Assembly: GCA_031415015.1 (NCBI GenBank) | Contig: JANOQT010000037.1 | Location: forward strand, 66,884-130,883 | Direction of reading: 5' to 3' | Length of the DNA: 64,000 bases | Source: JAUYQR01 sp031415015 | Lineage (GTDB): Bacteria > Pseudomonadota > Alphaproteobacteria > Rhodobacterales > Rhodobacteraceae | Shown here: piece by piece, positions 24,336 through 33,090 of the stretch | Layout: every line of letters starts with the position of its first letter | How positions within the stretch are numbered: the stretch's first letter is position 1 | Translations under genes and position numbers: made by a program | Notes under the pieces: generated by a model | The model's input: only the letters and a program-made list of their open reading frames with translations | What the model was told of the DNA's origin: nothing | The model's database searches: none

Positions 24336-24946
24336 GCCTTCTCGAACGCCAGTCTTGCGCCAAGGGCCGCGAAAGAGGCGGCGAAGGCGCGGCGCATCCA
24401 CGTCATCAGCGACGGGCTGGACAGCACGGTCTGCCGCCCCGAGGCCCCGAGGACGACGTAGAGCAGGAACGTCGCCTGCGTCATCAGGGTGAAGCCCGCG
24501 CCAAGTTCGATCATCGCGGCGATGCTGGTGTCGCCTGCGGGCAGAAACTGCGGCAGGAAGGCCACGAAGAACAAGGGCAGCTTCGGGTTCAGGATGTTCA
24601 GCACGATCCCGCGCCAGATCAGCCGGGCGGGGGAGCCGCCTTCGGCCGCCGTGATCGCCATGGACCCATGGCTTTGCAGCACCGCCCAGGCCATCCACAA
24701 CAGGTAGGCGACGCCTGCGTATTTGATGGTTTGGAACAGGATGGCGCTGGTGTGCAGGACGGCGGCGAGCCCGGCCAAGGCGACGGCCAGATGCAGGACG
24801 GTGGCCAAGGTGCAGCCGAAGGAGGCCCAGACCCCGGCGCGGAACCCGCCGCCGAGGGTGGTGGACAGAGTGTAAACCACGCCGATGCCGGGGGTGATGC
24901 AGACGATGAAGGCGGTCAGCAGAAACTCGGGGGAAACGGCGATCAT
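24332..24946 (-). CDS. LysE/RhtB-family amino-acid exporter
   Basis: 204 residues with six hydrophobic helices. The N-terminal FIVCITPGIGVVYTLSTTLGGGFRAG is the LysE signature, followed by GVAYLLWMAWAVL and LNPKLPLFFVAFLPQFL. Members export amino acids or homoserine lactones; the substrate is not evident. It is first in the run lysE-like, DUF3429, rnhA, TRIC. Confidence 0.87.
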   Translation of the reverse strand: MIAVSPEFLLTAFIVCITPGIGVVYTLSTTLGGGFRAGVWASFGCTLATVLHLAVALAGLAAVLHTSAILFQTIKYAGVAYLLWMAWAVLQSHGSMAITAAEGGSPARLIWRGIVLNILNPKLPLFFVAFLPQFLPAGDTSIAAMIELGAGFTLMTQATFLLYVVLGASGRQTVLSSPSLMTWMRRAFAASFAALGARLAFEKA

Positions 24947-24965
24947 GCTTTGTCCTTTGCGGGGA

Positions 24966-25439
24966 TCAGTTGGCTTTGAGGAAGCGCGTGCTCAGCCGGG
25001 TGGGGATGGCGGCGTAGACTGCGTCCAGCACCTTGCCGACGCGTTCGGCGTCATCCGCCACGGGCCATGCGGGCAGGGCCAGCTTTTCGCCGTCGATGAT
25101 GACCGTCCCGCCCGACGATCCGCCACCGACGGGGACATCCTCGGTCTGGCGGGCGGGCTTGGCCACAAGATCCGCCTCGGTGACGGCGGCGCGGATTGCA
25201 TCCATCTGGTCGGTGGAGACCTTGGCCTTTCGGATCTTGCAGGCGGGGCCTTCGGTTTCATAGCCGGTGCAGTGTTTCAGCGTCAGTTGGCCGTTGTCGA
25301 GGATGGTGACCGTGGTGTCCCAGGCATATTCCGGTGGCAGGCTGCCGGAATTGGCCCAATAGGTCGCAAAGACGGCGGCGTCTTGCGCGAAGGCTTGCAG
25401 TGGCAGCATAAGCAGCAGGGCGGTGGCAAAGCGGAGCAT
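24966..25439 (-). CDS. Secreted hypothetical protein
   Basis: 157 residues with a signal peptide (MLRFATALLLMLPLQAFAQD). The mature part has two Cys (HCTGYETEGPACKI) that may pair in the periplasm, and a beta-rich body. I do not recognise a family. Its start shares one base with the ispH stop (TGATG), so it is probably co-translated with ispH. Confidence 0.7.
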   Translation of the reverse strand: MLRFATALLLMLPLQAFAQDAAVFATYWANSGSLPPEYAWDTTVTILDNGQLTLKHCTGYETEGPACKIRKAKVSTDQMDAIRAAVTEADLVAKPARQTEDVPVGGGSSGGTVIIDGEKLALPAWPVADDAERVGKVLDAVYAAIPTRLSTRFLKAN

Positions 25440-26392
25440 CAGGCGGAGACCTCTCGCAGGATACGGGGGACTTTGAATTCAATGTCTTCGACGGCGGTTT
25501 CGACCAGTTCGACCGTCACGGCGAACCGGGCGCGCAGGGCGTCGATCACCTCGGTCACCAGCACTTCGGGGGCGCTGGCCCCGGCGGTCAGGCCGATGGC
25601 CTTTGCCCCATCCAGCGCGCGCCAGTCGATATCCGTCGCGCGCTGGATCAGTTGCGCGTAGGCACAGCCCGCCGCGCGGCCCACTTCGACCAGACGTTTG
25701 GAGTTGGAGGAGTTCGGCGCGCCGATCACCAGCAGCGCGTCGATCCTGGGGGCCACGACCTTGACGGCGGCTTGCCGGTTGGTGGTGGCGTAGCAGATAT
25801 CCTCATGCGCGGGGGCGTGGATTGCGGGAAAACGGGCATGCAGGGCGGCGGCGATGTCGGCGGTGTCATCGACGGACAGGGTGGTCTGGGTGATGTAGGC
25901 CAGTTTCGTCGGATCGCGGACCGAAAGCCGCGCCACATCGGCGACGGTTTCGACCAGCAGCACCTCGCCCGCAGGCAGTTGGCCCATCGTGCCCACGGTT
26001 TCGGGGTGGCCCTCATGGCCGATGTAGATCATCTGCAGGCCAGCTTCCGAATGCCGCGCGGCTTCGTTATGCACCTTGGTGACCAGCGGGCAGGTGGCAT
26101 CGACAGCGATCATCTGACGCCGCGCGGCCTCGGCCGGGACGGATTTTGGGACACCGTGGGCAGAGAAGATGACGGGGCGGTCGGGGGGGCAATCGTCCAG
26201 TTCCTCGACAAACACCGCCCCTTTGGCACGCAGGGCGTCGACGACGAATTTGTTGTGGACGATCTCGTGGCGCACGTAGACGGGGGCACCCCATTTGTCC
26301 AAGGCCATCTCGACGATCTTGATGGCGCGGTCCACCCCGGCGCAAAAGCCGCGCGGGGCAGCGAGGTAAAGGGTCAGAGGGGGATTCGTCAT
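25439..26392 (-). CDS. ispH: 4-hydroxy-3-methylbut-2-enyl diphosphate reductase
   Basis: Last step of the methylerythritol phosphate isoprenoid pathway, making IPP and DMAPP with a [4Fe-4S] cluster. The 317-residue product starts MTNPPLTLYLAAPRGFCAG at 26392. Cluster Cys residues sit in PRGFCAGVDRAI (Cys17), VDATCPLV and DICYATTNRQ. IFSAHGVPKSV and GAPNSSNSKRLVEV are conserved substrate contacts. Confidence 0.96.
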   Translation of the reverse strand: MTNPPLTLYLAAPRGFCAGVDRAIKIVEMALDKWGAPVYVRHEIVHNKFVVDALRAKGAVFVEELDDCPPDRPVIFSAHGVPKSVPAEAARRQMIAVDATCPLVTKVHNEAARHSEAGLQMIYIGHEGHPETVGTMGQLPAGEVLLVETVADVARLSVRDPTKLAYITQTTLSVDDTADIAAALHARFPAIHAPAHEDICYATTNRQAAVKVVAPRIDALLVIGAPNSSNSKRLVEVGRAAGCAYAQLIQRATDIDWRALDGAKAIGLTAGASAPEVLVTEVIDALRARFAVTVELVETAVEDIEFKVPRILREVSA

Positions 26393-26418
26393 CGCATTCT
26401 CCGTATACCGGATCAGAC

Positions 26419-26625
26419 CTAGGGCGGCTGAGGCGCGGCGTAAAGACGGCAGAGCGTCTTGAGCGCGCGGCAGGCGCAGTGGGTGATGGCTTCGGGGGCG
26501 AGCGGTGGCAGGGCACCGGTGACGCGGCGGATTTGCAGATCGCCGATCAGCAAGGTCAGCCACAGGTCAGTCAACGCCTCGGCTGTCGCGCCCACCTTCG
26601 GCCACCGCGCGGGGGCCAGCAGCAT
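26419..26625 (-). pseudogene. Possible remnant of a TetR-type regulator C-terminus
   Basis: A 68-codon frame reads WPKVGATAEALTDLWLTLLI followed by GDLQIRRVTGALPPL and ends ALKTLCRLYAAPQPP. This resembles the last two helices of TetR/AcrR regulators, where a tryptophan-rich helix is followed by a short helix ending in LYG-like residues. There is no DNA-binding domain; the same frame upstream enters the yqaA stop directly. It may be a fragment, or a short gene I do not recognise. Confidence 0.35.
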
Positions 26626-26655
26626 GGTCAGCCACCCGGGGGGCGGCGTGACCTG

Positions 26656-27087
26656 TCAGATCACGGCACCGGCGGCTAGCCCCAGCACGATGTAGCGCCC
26701 CGTCTTGGCCAGTGTGACTAGGGCAAGGAACTTCCATACCGGCACGCGCAGCACGCCTGCCATGGCAACAGCAATGTCTCCGCCCGGGGCCCAGCTCAGC
26801 AGCAGCACCCAAACACCCCAGCGATTGAACCAGCCCGAGGCACGGTCCATCTGCGGCGGGGTCAGCGGAAACCAGCGGTGGTCACGCAAGCCGCCCAGGC
26901 TGCGCCCCAATCCGTAGGTGACGCAAGAGCCGAGGATATTGCCGACCGATGCAACCACGATCAGGCTGAAAACCGGCCAGCCTGCGGCCTGTAGCCCAAC
27001 GAACACGAGTTCCGACTGGAACGGAACCGGAGTGGCCGCCAGAAAGGCCGCAACGAAAAGCCCCAACAATCCGGTCACGCCCTGCAC
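26656..27087 (-). CDS. YqaA-type DedA/SNARE-associated membrane protein
   Basis: 143 residues with four hydrophobic helices. The N-terminal half has FLAATPVPFQSELVFVGLQ and the centre VASVGNILGSCVTYGLGR, the Gly/Asn pattern of the VTT/DedA domain; the length matches YqaA. Proteins of this superfamily are implicated in lipid scrambling or carrier recycling, but the role of YqaA is unclear. Confidence 0.8.
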   Translation of the reverse strand: MQGVTGLLGLFVAAFLAATPVPFQSELVFVGLQAAGWPVFSLIVVASVGNILGSCVTYGLGRSLGGLRDHRWFPLTPPQMDRASGWFNRWGVWVLLLSWAPGGDIAVAMAGVLRVPVWKFLALVTLAKTGRYIVLGLAAGAVI

Positions 27088-27166
27088 CGGTGGGGTGCAG
27101 GGGCGCGGATATTAATGCCGTCTGGGGTGGTCCGGCCTGGACGCCGGAACCCCCGGTCCGCAGGCG

Positions 27167-27742
27167 TCACTTGACGTCGACGGTCTCGTCTTCGGGCAGC
27201 ATCGCGCGGGGTTCGCGCGGCGGGCGGCCGATGACTTCGCGCAGCTCGTCCAGCTCGATGAAGTTGTCGGCCTGACGGCGAAGTTCATCCGCGATCATCG
27301 GCGGCTGGCTGCGGATGGTGGACACCACCGACACCCTAACGCCTTGACGCTGAAGGCTTTCCACCAAGGGGCGGAAATCACCGTCCCCCGAAAACAGCAC
27401 GATGTGATCGACCCGGTTCGCCAGTTCCATGGCATCGACGCACAGTTCGATATCCATGTTGCCTTTCACCTTCCGCCGTCCCTGGCTGTCGGTGTATTCC
27501 TTGGCGGGCTTGGTGCGCATCGTAAAGCCGTTGTAGTGCAGCCAGTCGACCAGCGGCCTGATCGGTGAATAGTCGTCGTTTTCCAGAAGGGCGGTGTAGT
27601 AGAACGCGCGCAGCATCTTGCCGCGACGTATGAACTCCATCCGCAGAAGTTTGTAGTCGATGTCGAACCCCAGCGCCTTGGCCGCCGCGTAGAGGTTTGA
27701 TCCGTCAATGAACAGCGCGAGCCGTTCGTCCTTGTAAAACAT
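27167..27742 (-). CDS. NYN-domain (LabA/DUF88) protein, predicted RNase
   Basis: 191 residues. The PIN-like NYN fold is shown by ALFIDGSNLYAAAKALGF (first catalytic Asp), MDIELCVDAMELA and HIVLFSGDGDFRPLVE (paired Asp). Such proteins are predicted metal-dependent RNases. It is divergent from folK across a 141-bp AT-rich region with an inverted repeat GTTGT/ACAAC at 27799-27823. Confidence 0.88.
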   Translation of the reverse strand: MFYKDERLALFIDGSNLYAAAKALGFDIDYKLLRMEFIRRGKMLRAFYYTALLENDDYSPIRPLVDWLHYNGFTMRTKPAKEYTDSQGRRKVKGNMDIELCVDAMELANRVDHIVLFSGDGDFRPLVESLQRQGVRVSVVSTIRSQPPMIADELRRQADNFIELDELREVIGRPPREPRAMLPEDETVDVK

Positions 27743-27883
27743 TTAAGAGTCCCCTCAAAAGTCGTCGTACCAATCGAATGTCCGTGTCTGATACACGTGT
27801 TGTAGAAAAATTCGCTGTACAACCAAGGGAGAATATCGGTTGAAATTCCCCCCCGGCAAGTCTGGTATGAGAAAAATGTCGCT

Positions 27884-28459
27884 TTGGTAAACAAAAATGC
27901 ACAACTTCTGGTTGCGCTCGGCGCGAATCTGCCGTTCGGCCAGCTTGACCCGGCAAAGACTTTGCGCGCGGGCATCGCGGCGCTGGCCGAGGAAGGCCTT
28001 GTGGTTCTGGCGCTTAGCCGATTTTACGCCACGCCTTGCTTTCCGGCAGGGGCGGGGCCGGACTACGTGAATGCCGCCGCCGTGCTGGACGCATCACCTT
28101 CAGATGACCTTGCGTCAATCCTGGCGCGGCTGCATGCGGTCGAGGCGCGGTTCGGCCGCGAACGCGCCCAGAGATGGGGGATGCGGACGCTGGACATCGA
28201 CCTTCTGGCGATGGGCGATTCGGTTCTGCCTGATGCGCAGACGCAGGACTGGTGGCGCAGCCTTGACCCCACGGCACAGGTTGGCAGCACGCCCGACCGG
28301 CTGATCCTGCCGCATCCGCGATTGCAGGATCGCGCCTTTGTTCTGGTGCCTCTGGCCGATGTGGCGCCAGATTGGGTGCATCCGCGCACCGGTCAAAGCG
28401 TCCGGCAAATGCTGGACGCCCTGCCACAAGCCGACCGGGACGCGGTGAAACCGCTTTGA
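27884..28459 (+). CDS. folK: 2-amino-4-hydroxy-6-hydroxymethyldihydropteridine pyrophosphokinase
   Basis: Transfers pyrophosphate from ATP to hydroxymethyl-dihydropterin in folate synthesis. 191 residues: LLVALGANLPFG at the N-terminus, FYATPCFPAGAGPDYVNAA, RWGMRTLDIDLLAMGD and LPHPRLQDRAFVLVPLADV are all diagnostic. The best start is the TTG at 27884; no ATG is available in frame, and the ribosome site is weak. It is followed by rpoZ. Confidence 0.92.
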   Translation: MVNKNAQLLVALGANLPFGQLDPAKTLRAGIAALAEEGLVVLALSRFYATPCFPAGAGPDYVNAAAVLDASPSDDLASILARLHAVEARFGRERAQRWGMRTLDIDLLAMGDSVLPDAQTQDWWRSLDPTAQVGSTPDRLILPHPRLQDRAFVLVPLADVAPDWVHPRTGQSVRQMLDALPQADRDAVKPL

Positions 28460-28544
28460 TTTTGCGCGATTCAGCGCTTGTCAAGGATTTTGGCAGGCCT
28501 TACATAGGCCACTTCCATCGAAGCCTTCCGGATTGGAGTTGCCC

Positions 28545-28898
28545 ATGGCCCGCGTAACGGTCGAAGATTGCGTTGACAAGGTTCCGAACCGGTTCGAGCT
28601 GGTGATGCTGGCGGCGCACCGTGCGCGCGAAATCCAGGCAGGTTCACCGATCACGGTGGACCGCGACAATGACAAGAACCCCGTCGTGTCCCTGCGCGAA
28701 ATCGCCGAGGAAACTCAGGCGGCAGACAGCCTGCGCGAGCGGATGATCGAAAGCCATCAGACTCAGATCGAGGTCGACGAACCCGAAGAAGACCAGATGG
28801 CGCTGCTGATGGGCGGCGAGATGGACCGCCCGATGGTCGATGACATGTCCGAAGAAAAGCTGTTGCGCGCCCTGATGGAAGCGCAGGGCGACATCTGA
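28545..28898 (+). CDS. rpoZ: RNA polymerase omega subunit
   Basis: 117 residues from the ATG at 28545 (MARVTVEDCVDKVPNRFELV), preceded by GGAG in TTGGAGTTGCCC. The conserved RAREIQAGSPITVDRDNDKNPV stretch marks omega, the small RNA polymerase subunit that aids assembly and, in many bacteria, helps form a ppGpp site. It directly precedes rsh, the usual arrangement. Confidence 0.95.
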   Translation: MARVTVEDCVDKVPNRFELVMLAAHRAREIQAGSPITVDRDNDKNPVVSLREIAEETQAADSLRERMIESHQTQIEVDEPEEDQMALLMGGEMDRPMVDDMSEEKLLRALMEAQGDI

Positions 28899-28943
28899 TC
28901 CGGGGTTGTCCCGGGCGGCCCACCCTGAGTCTGGCAAGGCGCG

Positions 28944-31061
28944 ATGATCGACGTTGAAGACCTCATCGCCCTTGTCCGCAACTACAACCCGCGCAGCAAT
29001 GCTGACCTGATCCGCAAGGCCTATGCCTACGGGTTCAGGATGCACGACGGCCAGATGCGCAAATCGGGCGAGCCGTATTTCACCCATCCGGTCGCTGTGG
29101 CAGCCATCCTGACCGAACAACGGCTGGATGATGCAACGATCATCACTGCCCTGTTGCACGACACGATCGAGGACACGCGGTCCACCTACACCGAGATCTC
29201 GGGCCTGTTCGGTGCCGAGGTGGCGGAACTGGTCGACGGTGTGACCAAGCTGACCAACCTGCAGCTCAGTTCGACCGAAACCCAGCAGGCCGAGAATTTT
29301 CGCAAGCTGTTCATGGCGATGTCCAAGGACTTGCGCGTCATTCTGGTCAAGCTGGGCGACCGGCTGCACAACATGCGCACGATCCGCAGCATGGCCCCGG
29401 AAAAGCAGGCGCAAAAGGCCCGCGAGACGATGGAGATCTATGCGCCGCTGGCGGGCCGCATGGGCATGCAGTGGATGCGCGAGGAACTGGAGGATCTGTC
29501 CTTTAAGGTCCTGAACCCCGAGGCGCGCAATTCGATCATGCGCCGGTTCCTGACCCTGCAGCGCGAAGCGGGGGATGTGGTCCACAAGATCACCGGCGAC
29601 ATCCGGCACGAGCTGGAAAAGGCGCAGATCGAGGCGGATGTGTTCGGCCGGGCGAAAAAGCCCTATTCGATCTGGCGCAAGATGCAGGAAAAGGACCTGG
29701 CGTTTTCGCGGCTGTCCGACATCTACGGCTTTCGCGTCATCTGCGGGTCGGTGGCCGATTGCTACCGGATCATGGGGGTTATTCACCAGCGCTGGCGCGC
29801 GGTGCCGGGGCGGTTCAAGGATTACATCAGCCAGCCGAAAAACAACGGCTACCGGTCGATCCACACCACCGTGTCAGGCCGCGACGGCAAGCGGGTCGAA
29901 GTGCAGATCCGCACCCAGGAAATGAACGAGGTCGCCGAGGCCGGGGTGGCGGCGCATTGGTCGTACCGCGAAGGCGTGCGGGCAAAGAACCCCTTTGCCG
30001 TCGATCCGGCCAAGTGGATTGCCACGCTGACCGAACGGCTGGACGAAGGCGACACCGACGAATTTCTGGAAAACGTCAAGCTTGAGATGTATTCCGATCA
30101 GGTGTTCTGCTTCACGCCCAAGGGCGACGTAATTCAGTTGCCGCGCGGGGCCACGCCGCTGGACTACGCCTATGCGATCCACACCCGGATCGGCAATTCC
30201 TGCGTGTCGGCCAAGATCGACGGTATCCGGGTGCCGCTGTGGACGCGGCTGAAAAACGGCCAGTCGGTCGAGATCATCACGGCGGAAGGCCAGCGCCCGC
30301 AATCCAGCTGGATCGACATTGTCACCACGGGCCGCGCCAAGGCCGCGATCCGGCGGTCTTTGCGCGAAGAAGACCGGGGGCGCTTTGTCAAGCTGGGGGT
30401 GGAACTGGCCCGCGCGGCGTTCGACCATGTTGGCAAGAAGGCCACCGACAAGGCCCTGCGCACCGCGGCCAAGATGCTCGGTCTGACGGATGAAAATGAT
30501 CTTCTGTCGCGGCTGGGGTCGGCGGAACTGACCGCGCGGCGGGTGGTGGAGACGCTGTATCCCGATCTGGCACTGGCGGCGGCTGAAGAGGTGGACGCCA
30601 AGCGCCCGGTGGTGGGCCTGACCGCCGATCAAAGCTTCAAACGCGCGCGATGTTGCCAGCCGGTGCCGGGCGAACGCATCGTCGGCATCACTTACCGGGG
30701 GCAGGGCGTGATCGTGCACGCCATCGACTGCCCCGCGCTGGAGGAGTTCGAGGAACAGACCGCGCGATGGATCGACCTGCAATGGCACTCCGGTCGTCAT
30801 GCCCCGGTGTTCACGATCAGCATGGATGTGACGATTTCCAATGATTCCGGGGTTCTGGGTCGCATCTGCACCTTGATCGGCGAGCAGAAGGCCAATATCT
30901 CGGACCTGAGGTTCACCGACCGCAAACCGGATTTCTACCGGCTGCTGATTGATGTGGACCTGCGGGATGTCGAACATCTGCACATGGTGATGACCGCGCT
31001 TGAGGCGGAAACCGACGTGGCGCAGATCTCACGTCACCGGGATTTGACACGAAAGCCTTAA
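28944..31061 (+). CDS. rsh: Bifunctional (p)ppGpp synthetase/hydrolase (Rsh)
   Basis: 705 residues in the standard RelA/SpoT layout. The N-terminal HD hydrolase contains LLHDTIEDT and KLGDRLHNMRT, so hydrolysis is likely intact. The synthetase domain contains SRLSDIYGFRVI and NNGYRSIHTTV. TGS (about residues 385-445: YSDQVFCFTPKGDVIQLP), a zinc-finger-like region with ARCCQPVPGERIVG, and a C-terminal ACT domain (TISNDSGVLGRICTLIG) follow. It sets stringent-response alarmone levels in the cytoplasm; the omega gene lies just upstream. Confidence 0.96.
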   Translation: MIDVEDLIALVRNYNPRSNADLIRKAYAYGFRMHDGQMRKSGEPYFTHPVAVAAILTEQRLDDATIITALLHDTIEDTRSTYTEISGLFGAEVAELVDGVTKLTNLQLSSTETQQAENFRKLFMAMSKDLRVILVKLGDRLHNMRTIRSMAPEKQAQKARETMEIYAPLAGRMGMQWMREELEDLSFKVLNPEARNSIMRRFLTLQREAGDVVHKITGDIRHELEKAQIEADVFGRAKKPYSIWRKMQEKDLAFSRLSDIYGFRVICGSVADCYRIMGVIHQRWRAVPGRFKDYISQPKNNGYRSIHTTVSGRDGKRVEVQIRTQEMNEVAEAGVAAHWSYREGVRAKNPFAVDPAKWIATLTERLDEGDTDEFLENVKLEMYSDQVFCFTPKGDVIQLPRGATPLDYAYAIHTRIGNSCVSAKIDGIRVPLWTRLKNGQSVEIITAEGQRPQSSWIDIVTTGRAKAAIRRSLREEDRGRFVKLGVELARAAFDHVGKKATDKALRTAAKMLGLTDENDLLSRLGSAELTARRVVETLYPDLALAAAEEVDAKRPVVGLTADQSFKRARCCQPVPGERIVGITYRGQGVIVHAIDCPALEEFEEQTARWIDLQWHSGRHAPVFTISMDVTISNDSGVLGRICTLIGEQKANISDLRFTDRKPDFYRLLIDVDLRDVEHLHMVMTALEAETDVAQISRHRDLTRKP

Positions 31062-31119
31062 GGCTTGAAGACGGCGGACGAATTCGGGGCGAGCGTGCTT
31101 CGGACAGGAAGGGTGTTAG

Positions 31120-31827
31120 GTGGTCTTCAAGCGCAGAAAACCTTTGGGCTGGGCCGCGTGGCTGCGAGAGCAGGTCTATCCGCGCGGCGGCTTCAAGCGC
31201 GCCATCCGGTATGTGGTCTACCGCATGCGGCGCCTGCCGGATCAGCCGCACCGCGTGGCGCGTGGCGTGTTTGCCGGATCGCTGATCGGGTTTCTGCCCT
31301 TGCCGGGGTTGCAGTTCCTTGCCGCCTGGGGGGCGGCACGGCTGGTGCGGGGCAATGTGCTGGCGGCGCTGCTGGCCACGTTCAACACCAACCCGGTGAC
31401 GACGCCGTTCTTTGCCGTGCTGGCGATCACCCTTGGCCATTGGCTTCTGGGGATCGAGGCGCCGCTGAACCCGGAATACATCGGGCGCGCCTTTGCCCAT
31501 GCCGGACGGGACCTGTGGTTCAACATCCGGTCGATCTTCAACAATGACGTGGCGCGCTGGGGCGGTCTGGTCCAGTTCTGGCGCGAGGTGTACTGGCCCT
31601 ATTTCGTTGGGGCCCTGGGCCCCGGCATCCTGATTAGTGCGTTCGCTTATTACGTCACCATCCCGCTGGTCGAAGCGTATCAGAAAGCGCGCGCCATCAC
31701 CGCCAAAGAGCGCAGCGAACGCCGCGTGTCGCTGCGTACCAAGCTGGCAGATGCCGCCGCCAAGCTGAAGCGCAAGGGGGACGGGGATGCCGCGGGCGAA
31801 GGTGACGACGGACCGGGAACGCCCTAA
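31120..31827 (+). CDS. DUF2062 membrane protein
   Basis: 235 residues from a GTG at 31120, with AGGAAGG at 31106-31112. A basic N-terminus leads to GVFAGSLIGFLPLPGLQFLAA and FNTNPVTTPFFAVLAITLG, the DUF2062 hallmarks, with about three helices and a charged C-terminal tail rich in Lys, Gly and Asp. The function is unknown. It lies between rsh and pdxJ on the same strand. Confidence 0.85.
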   Translation: MVFKRRKPLGWAAWLREQVYPRGGFKRAIRYVVYRMRRLPDQPHRVARGVFAGSLIGFLPLPGLQFLAAWGAARLVRGNVLAALLATFNTNPVTTPFFAVLAITLGHWLLGIEAPLNPEYIGRAFAHAGRDLWFNIRSIFNNDVARWGGLVQFWREVYWPYFVGALGPGILISAFAYYVTIPLVEAYQKARAITAKERSERRVSLRTKLADAAAKLKRKGDGDAAGEGDDGPGTP

Positions 31828-31860
31828 GTTAAGGCAAGCAGCGATAAGGAAAAGCCGATC

Positions 31861-32604
31861 ATGACAGCACCGCTTCGTCTTGGCGTGAACATTGACCACG
31901 TGGCCACCGTGCGCAATGCGCGCGGGGCGGTCTGGCCCGACCCGCTGCGCGCCGCCCTGCTGGCCGAGGCTGCAGGGGCGGACGGCATCACCGCCCATCT
32001 GCGCGAAGACCGCCGCCACATCCGCGACGGCGACATTGACGCGCTGATGGCGGCGATCACGATTCCGCTCAACTTCGAATGCGCCGCGACCGCCGAGATG
32101 CAGGCTCTGGCGCTGCGTCACCGTCCGCATGCCGTTTGCCTCGTGCCCGAAAAGCGCGAGGAGCGTACCACCGAAGGCGGTCTGGACGTCGCGGGCGATG
32201 AAGCGCGTCTGGCGGGCTACATTGCGCCCCTGCGCGAAGCGGGTGCGCGCGTCAGCATGTTCATCAGCCACGATCCGCGCCAGATTGAGGCGTCGGCCCG
32301 CATTGGCGCTGCGGTCATCGAACTGCACACGGGCCTTTATTCCGAACTGCTGGCCGATGGTCACGGTGAACTGGCCGAGCGCGAGTTGGCCTCGCTGCGC
32401 CGGGGTGCGCGACTTGCCGCCGATCTGGGGCTGGAGGTGCATGCCGGTCACGGGCTGACCTATGACAACGTCGACCCCATCGCCGCGATCCTCGAGGTGA
32501 GGGAGCTGAACATCGGGCATTTCCTGATCGGCGAGGCGATCTTTCGCGGCCTCGGCCCGGCAATCGAAGAGATGCGCCGCCGGATGGACGCGGCGCGGGG
32601 ATGA
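31861..32604 (+). CDS. pdxJ: Pyridoxine 5'-phosphate synthase
   Basis: Condenses 1-deoxyxylulose 5-phosphate with aminoacetone phosphate to give PNP. 247 residues: RLGVNIDHVATVRNARG, ITAHLREDRRHI, CLVPEKREERTTEGGLD and HAGHGLTYDNVDPI are characteristic, including the active-site Glu and His residues of the TIM barrel. The stop overlaps the acpS start (ATGA), a pairing common in proteobacteria. Confidence 0.96.
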   Translation: MTAPLRLGVNIDHVATVRNARGAVWPDPLRAALLAEAAGADGITAHLREDRRHIRDGDIDALMAAITIPLNFECAATAEMQALALRHRPHAVCLVPEKREERTTEGGLDVAGDEARLAGYIAPLREAGARVSMFISHDPRQIEASARIGAAVIELHTGLYSELLADGHGELAERELASLRRGARLAADLGLEVHAGHGLTYDNVDPIAAILEVRELNIGHFLIGEAIFRGLGPAIEEMRRRMDAARG

Positions 32605-33020
32605 TCCTCGGCATCGGCACCGATCTGGCGAATATCGACCGGATCGAAGCGACCCTCGCCCGCTTTGGCGACCGGTTCCGCAACCGGGTGTTCACCGACC
32701 GCGAACAGCGCAAGGCCGAAGGCCGCCCGCGTGCGGTGGCCGCGACCTATGCGAAACGCTGGGCGGCGAAAGAGGCGTGTTCCAAGGCGCTGGGCACCGG
32801 GCTGCGGATGGGCATTTCGTGGAAGGACATGGCGGTGACCAACCTGCGATCTGGTCAGCCTGTGATGCATCTGACCGGCTGGGCGGCGGAACGGTTGCAC
32901 GCGATGACGCCAGCCGGGCACGAGGCGGTGATCCACGTCACGCTGACCGACGATCACCCCTGGGCGCAAGCCTTCGTGGTGATCGAGGCGCGCCCGATCA
33001 CACCTCTGATCACGGGCTGA
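32601..33020 (+). CDS. acpS: Holo-[acyl-carrier-protein] synthase
   Basis: Transfers 4'-phosphopantetheine from CoA to acyl carrier protein. 139 residues with MILGIGTDLANIDRIE (metal-binding Asp), RVFTDREQ and RWAAKEACSKALGTGL (Glu and Lys of the active site). The last residues IEARPITPLITG extend slightly past the usual end. Coupled to pdxJ. Confidence 0.94.
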   Translation: MILGIGTDLANIDRIEATLARFGDRFRNRVFTDREQRKAEGRPRAVAATYAKRWAAKEACSKALGTGLRMGISWKDMAVTNLRSGQPVMHLTGWAAERLHAMTPAGHEAVIHVTLTDDHPWAQAFVVIEARPITPLITG

Positions 33021-33090
33021 CACCCCGCCCCGGCTTGACTTGGCCAGCTGACCGCGCGCATGTAGCGCAAAATATTACAGGCAGGACAGC

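Noticed and set aside
28644..32520. Minus-strand frames of 406, 369 and 535 codons
   Set aside because: Antisense to rpoZ, rsh, DUF2062 and pdxJ, all firmly identified on the plus strand.
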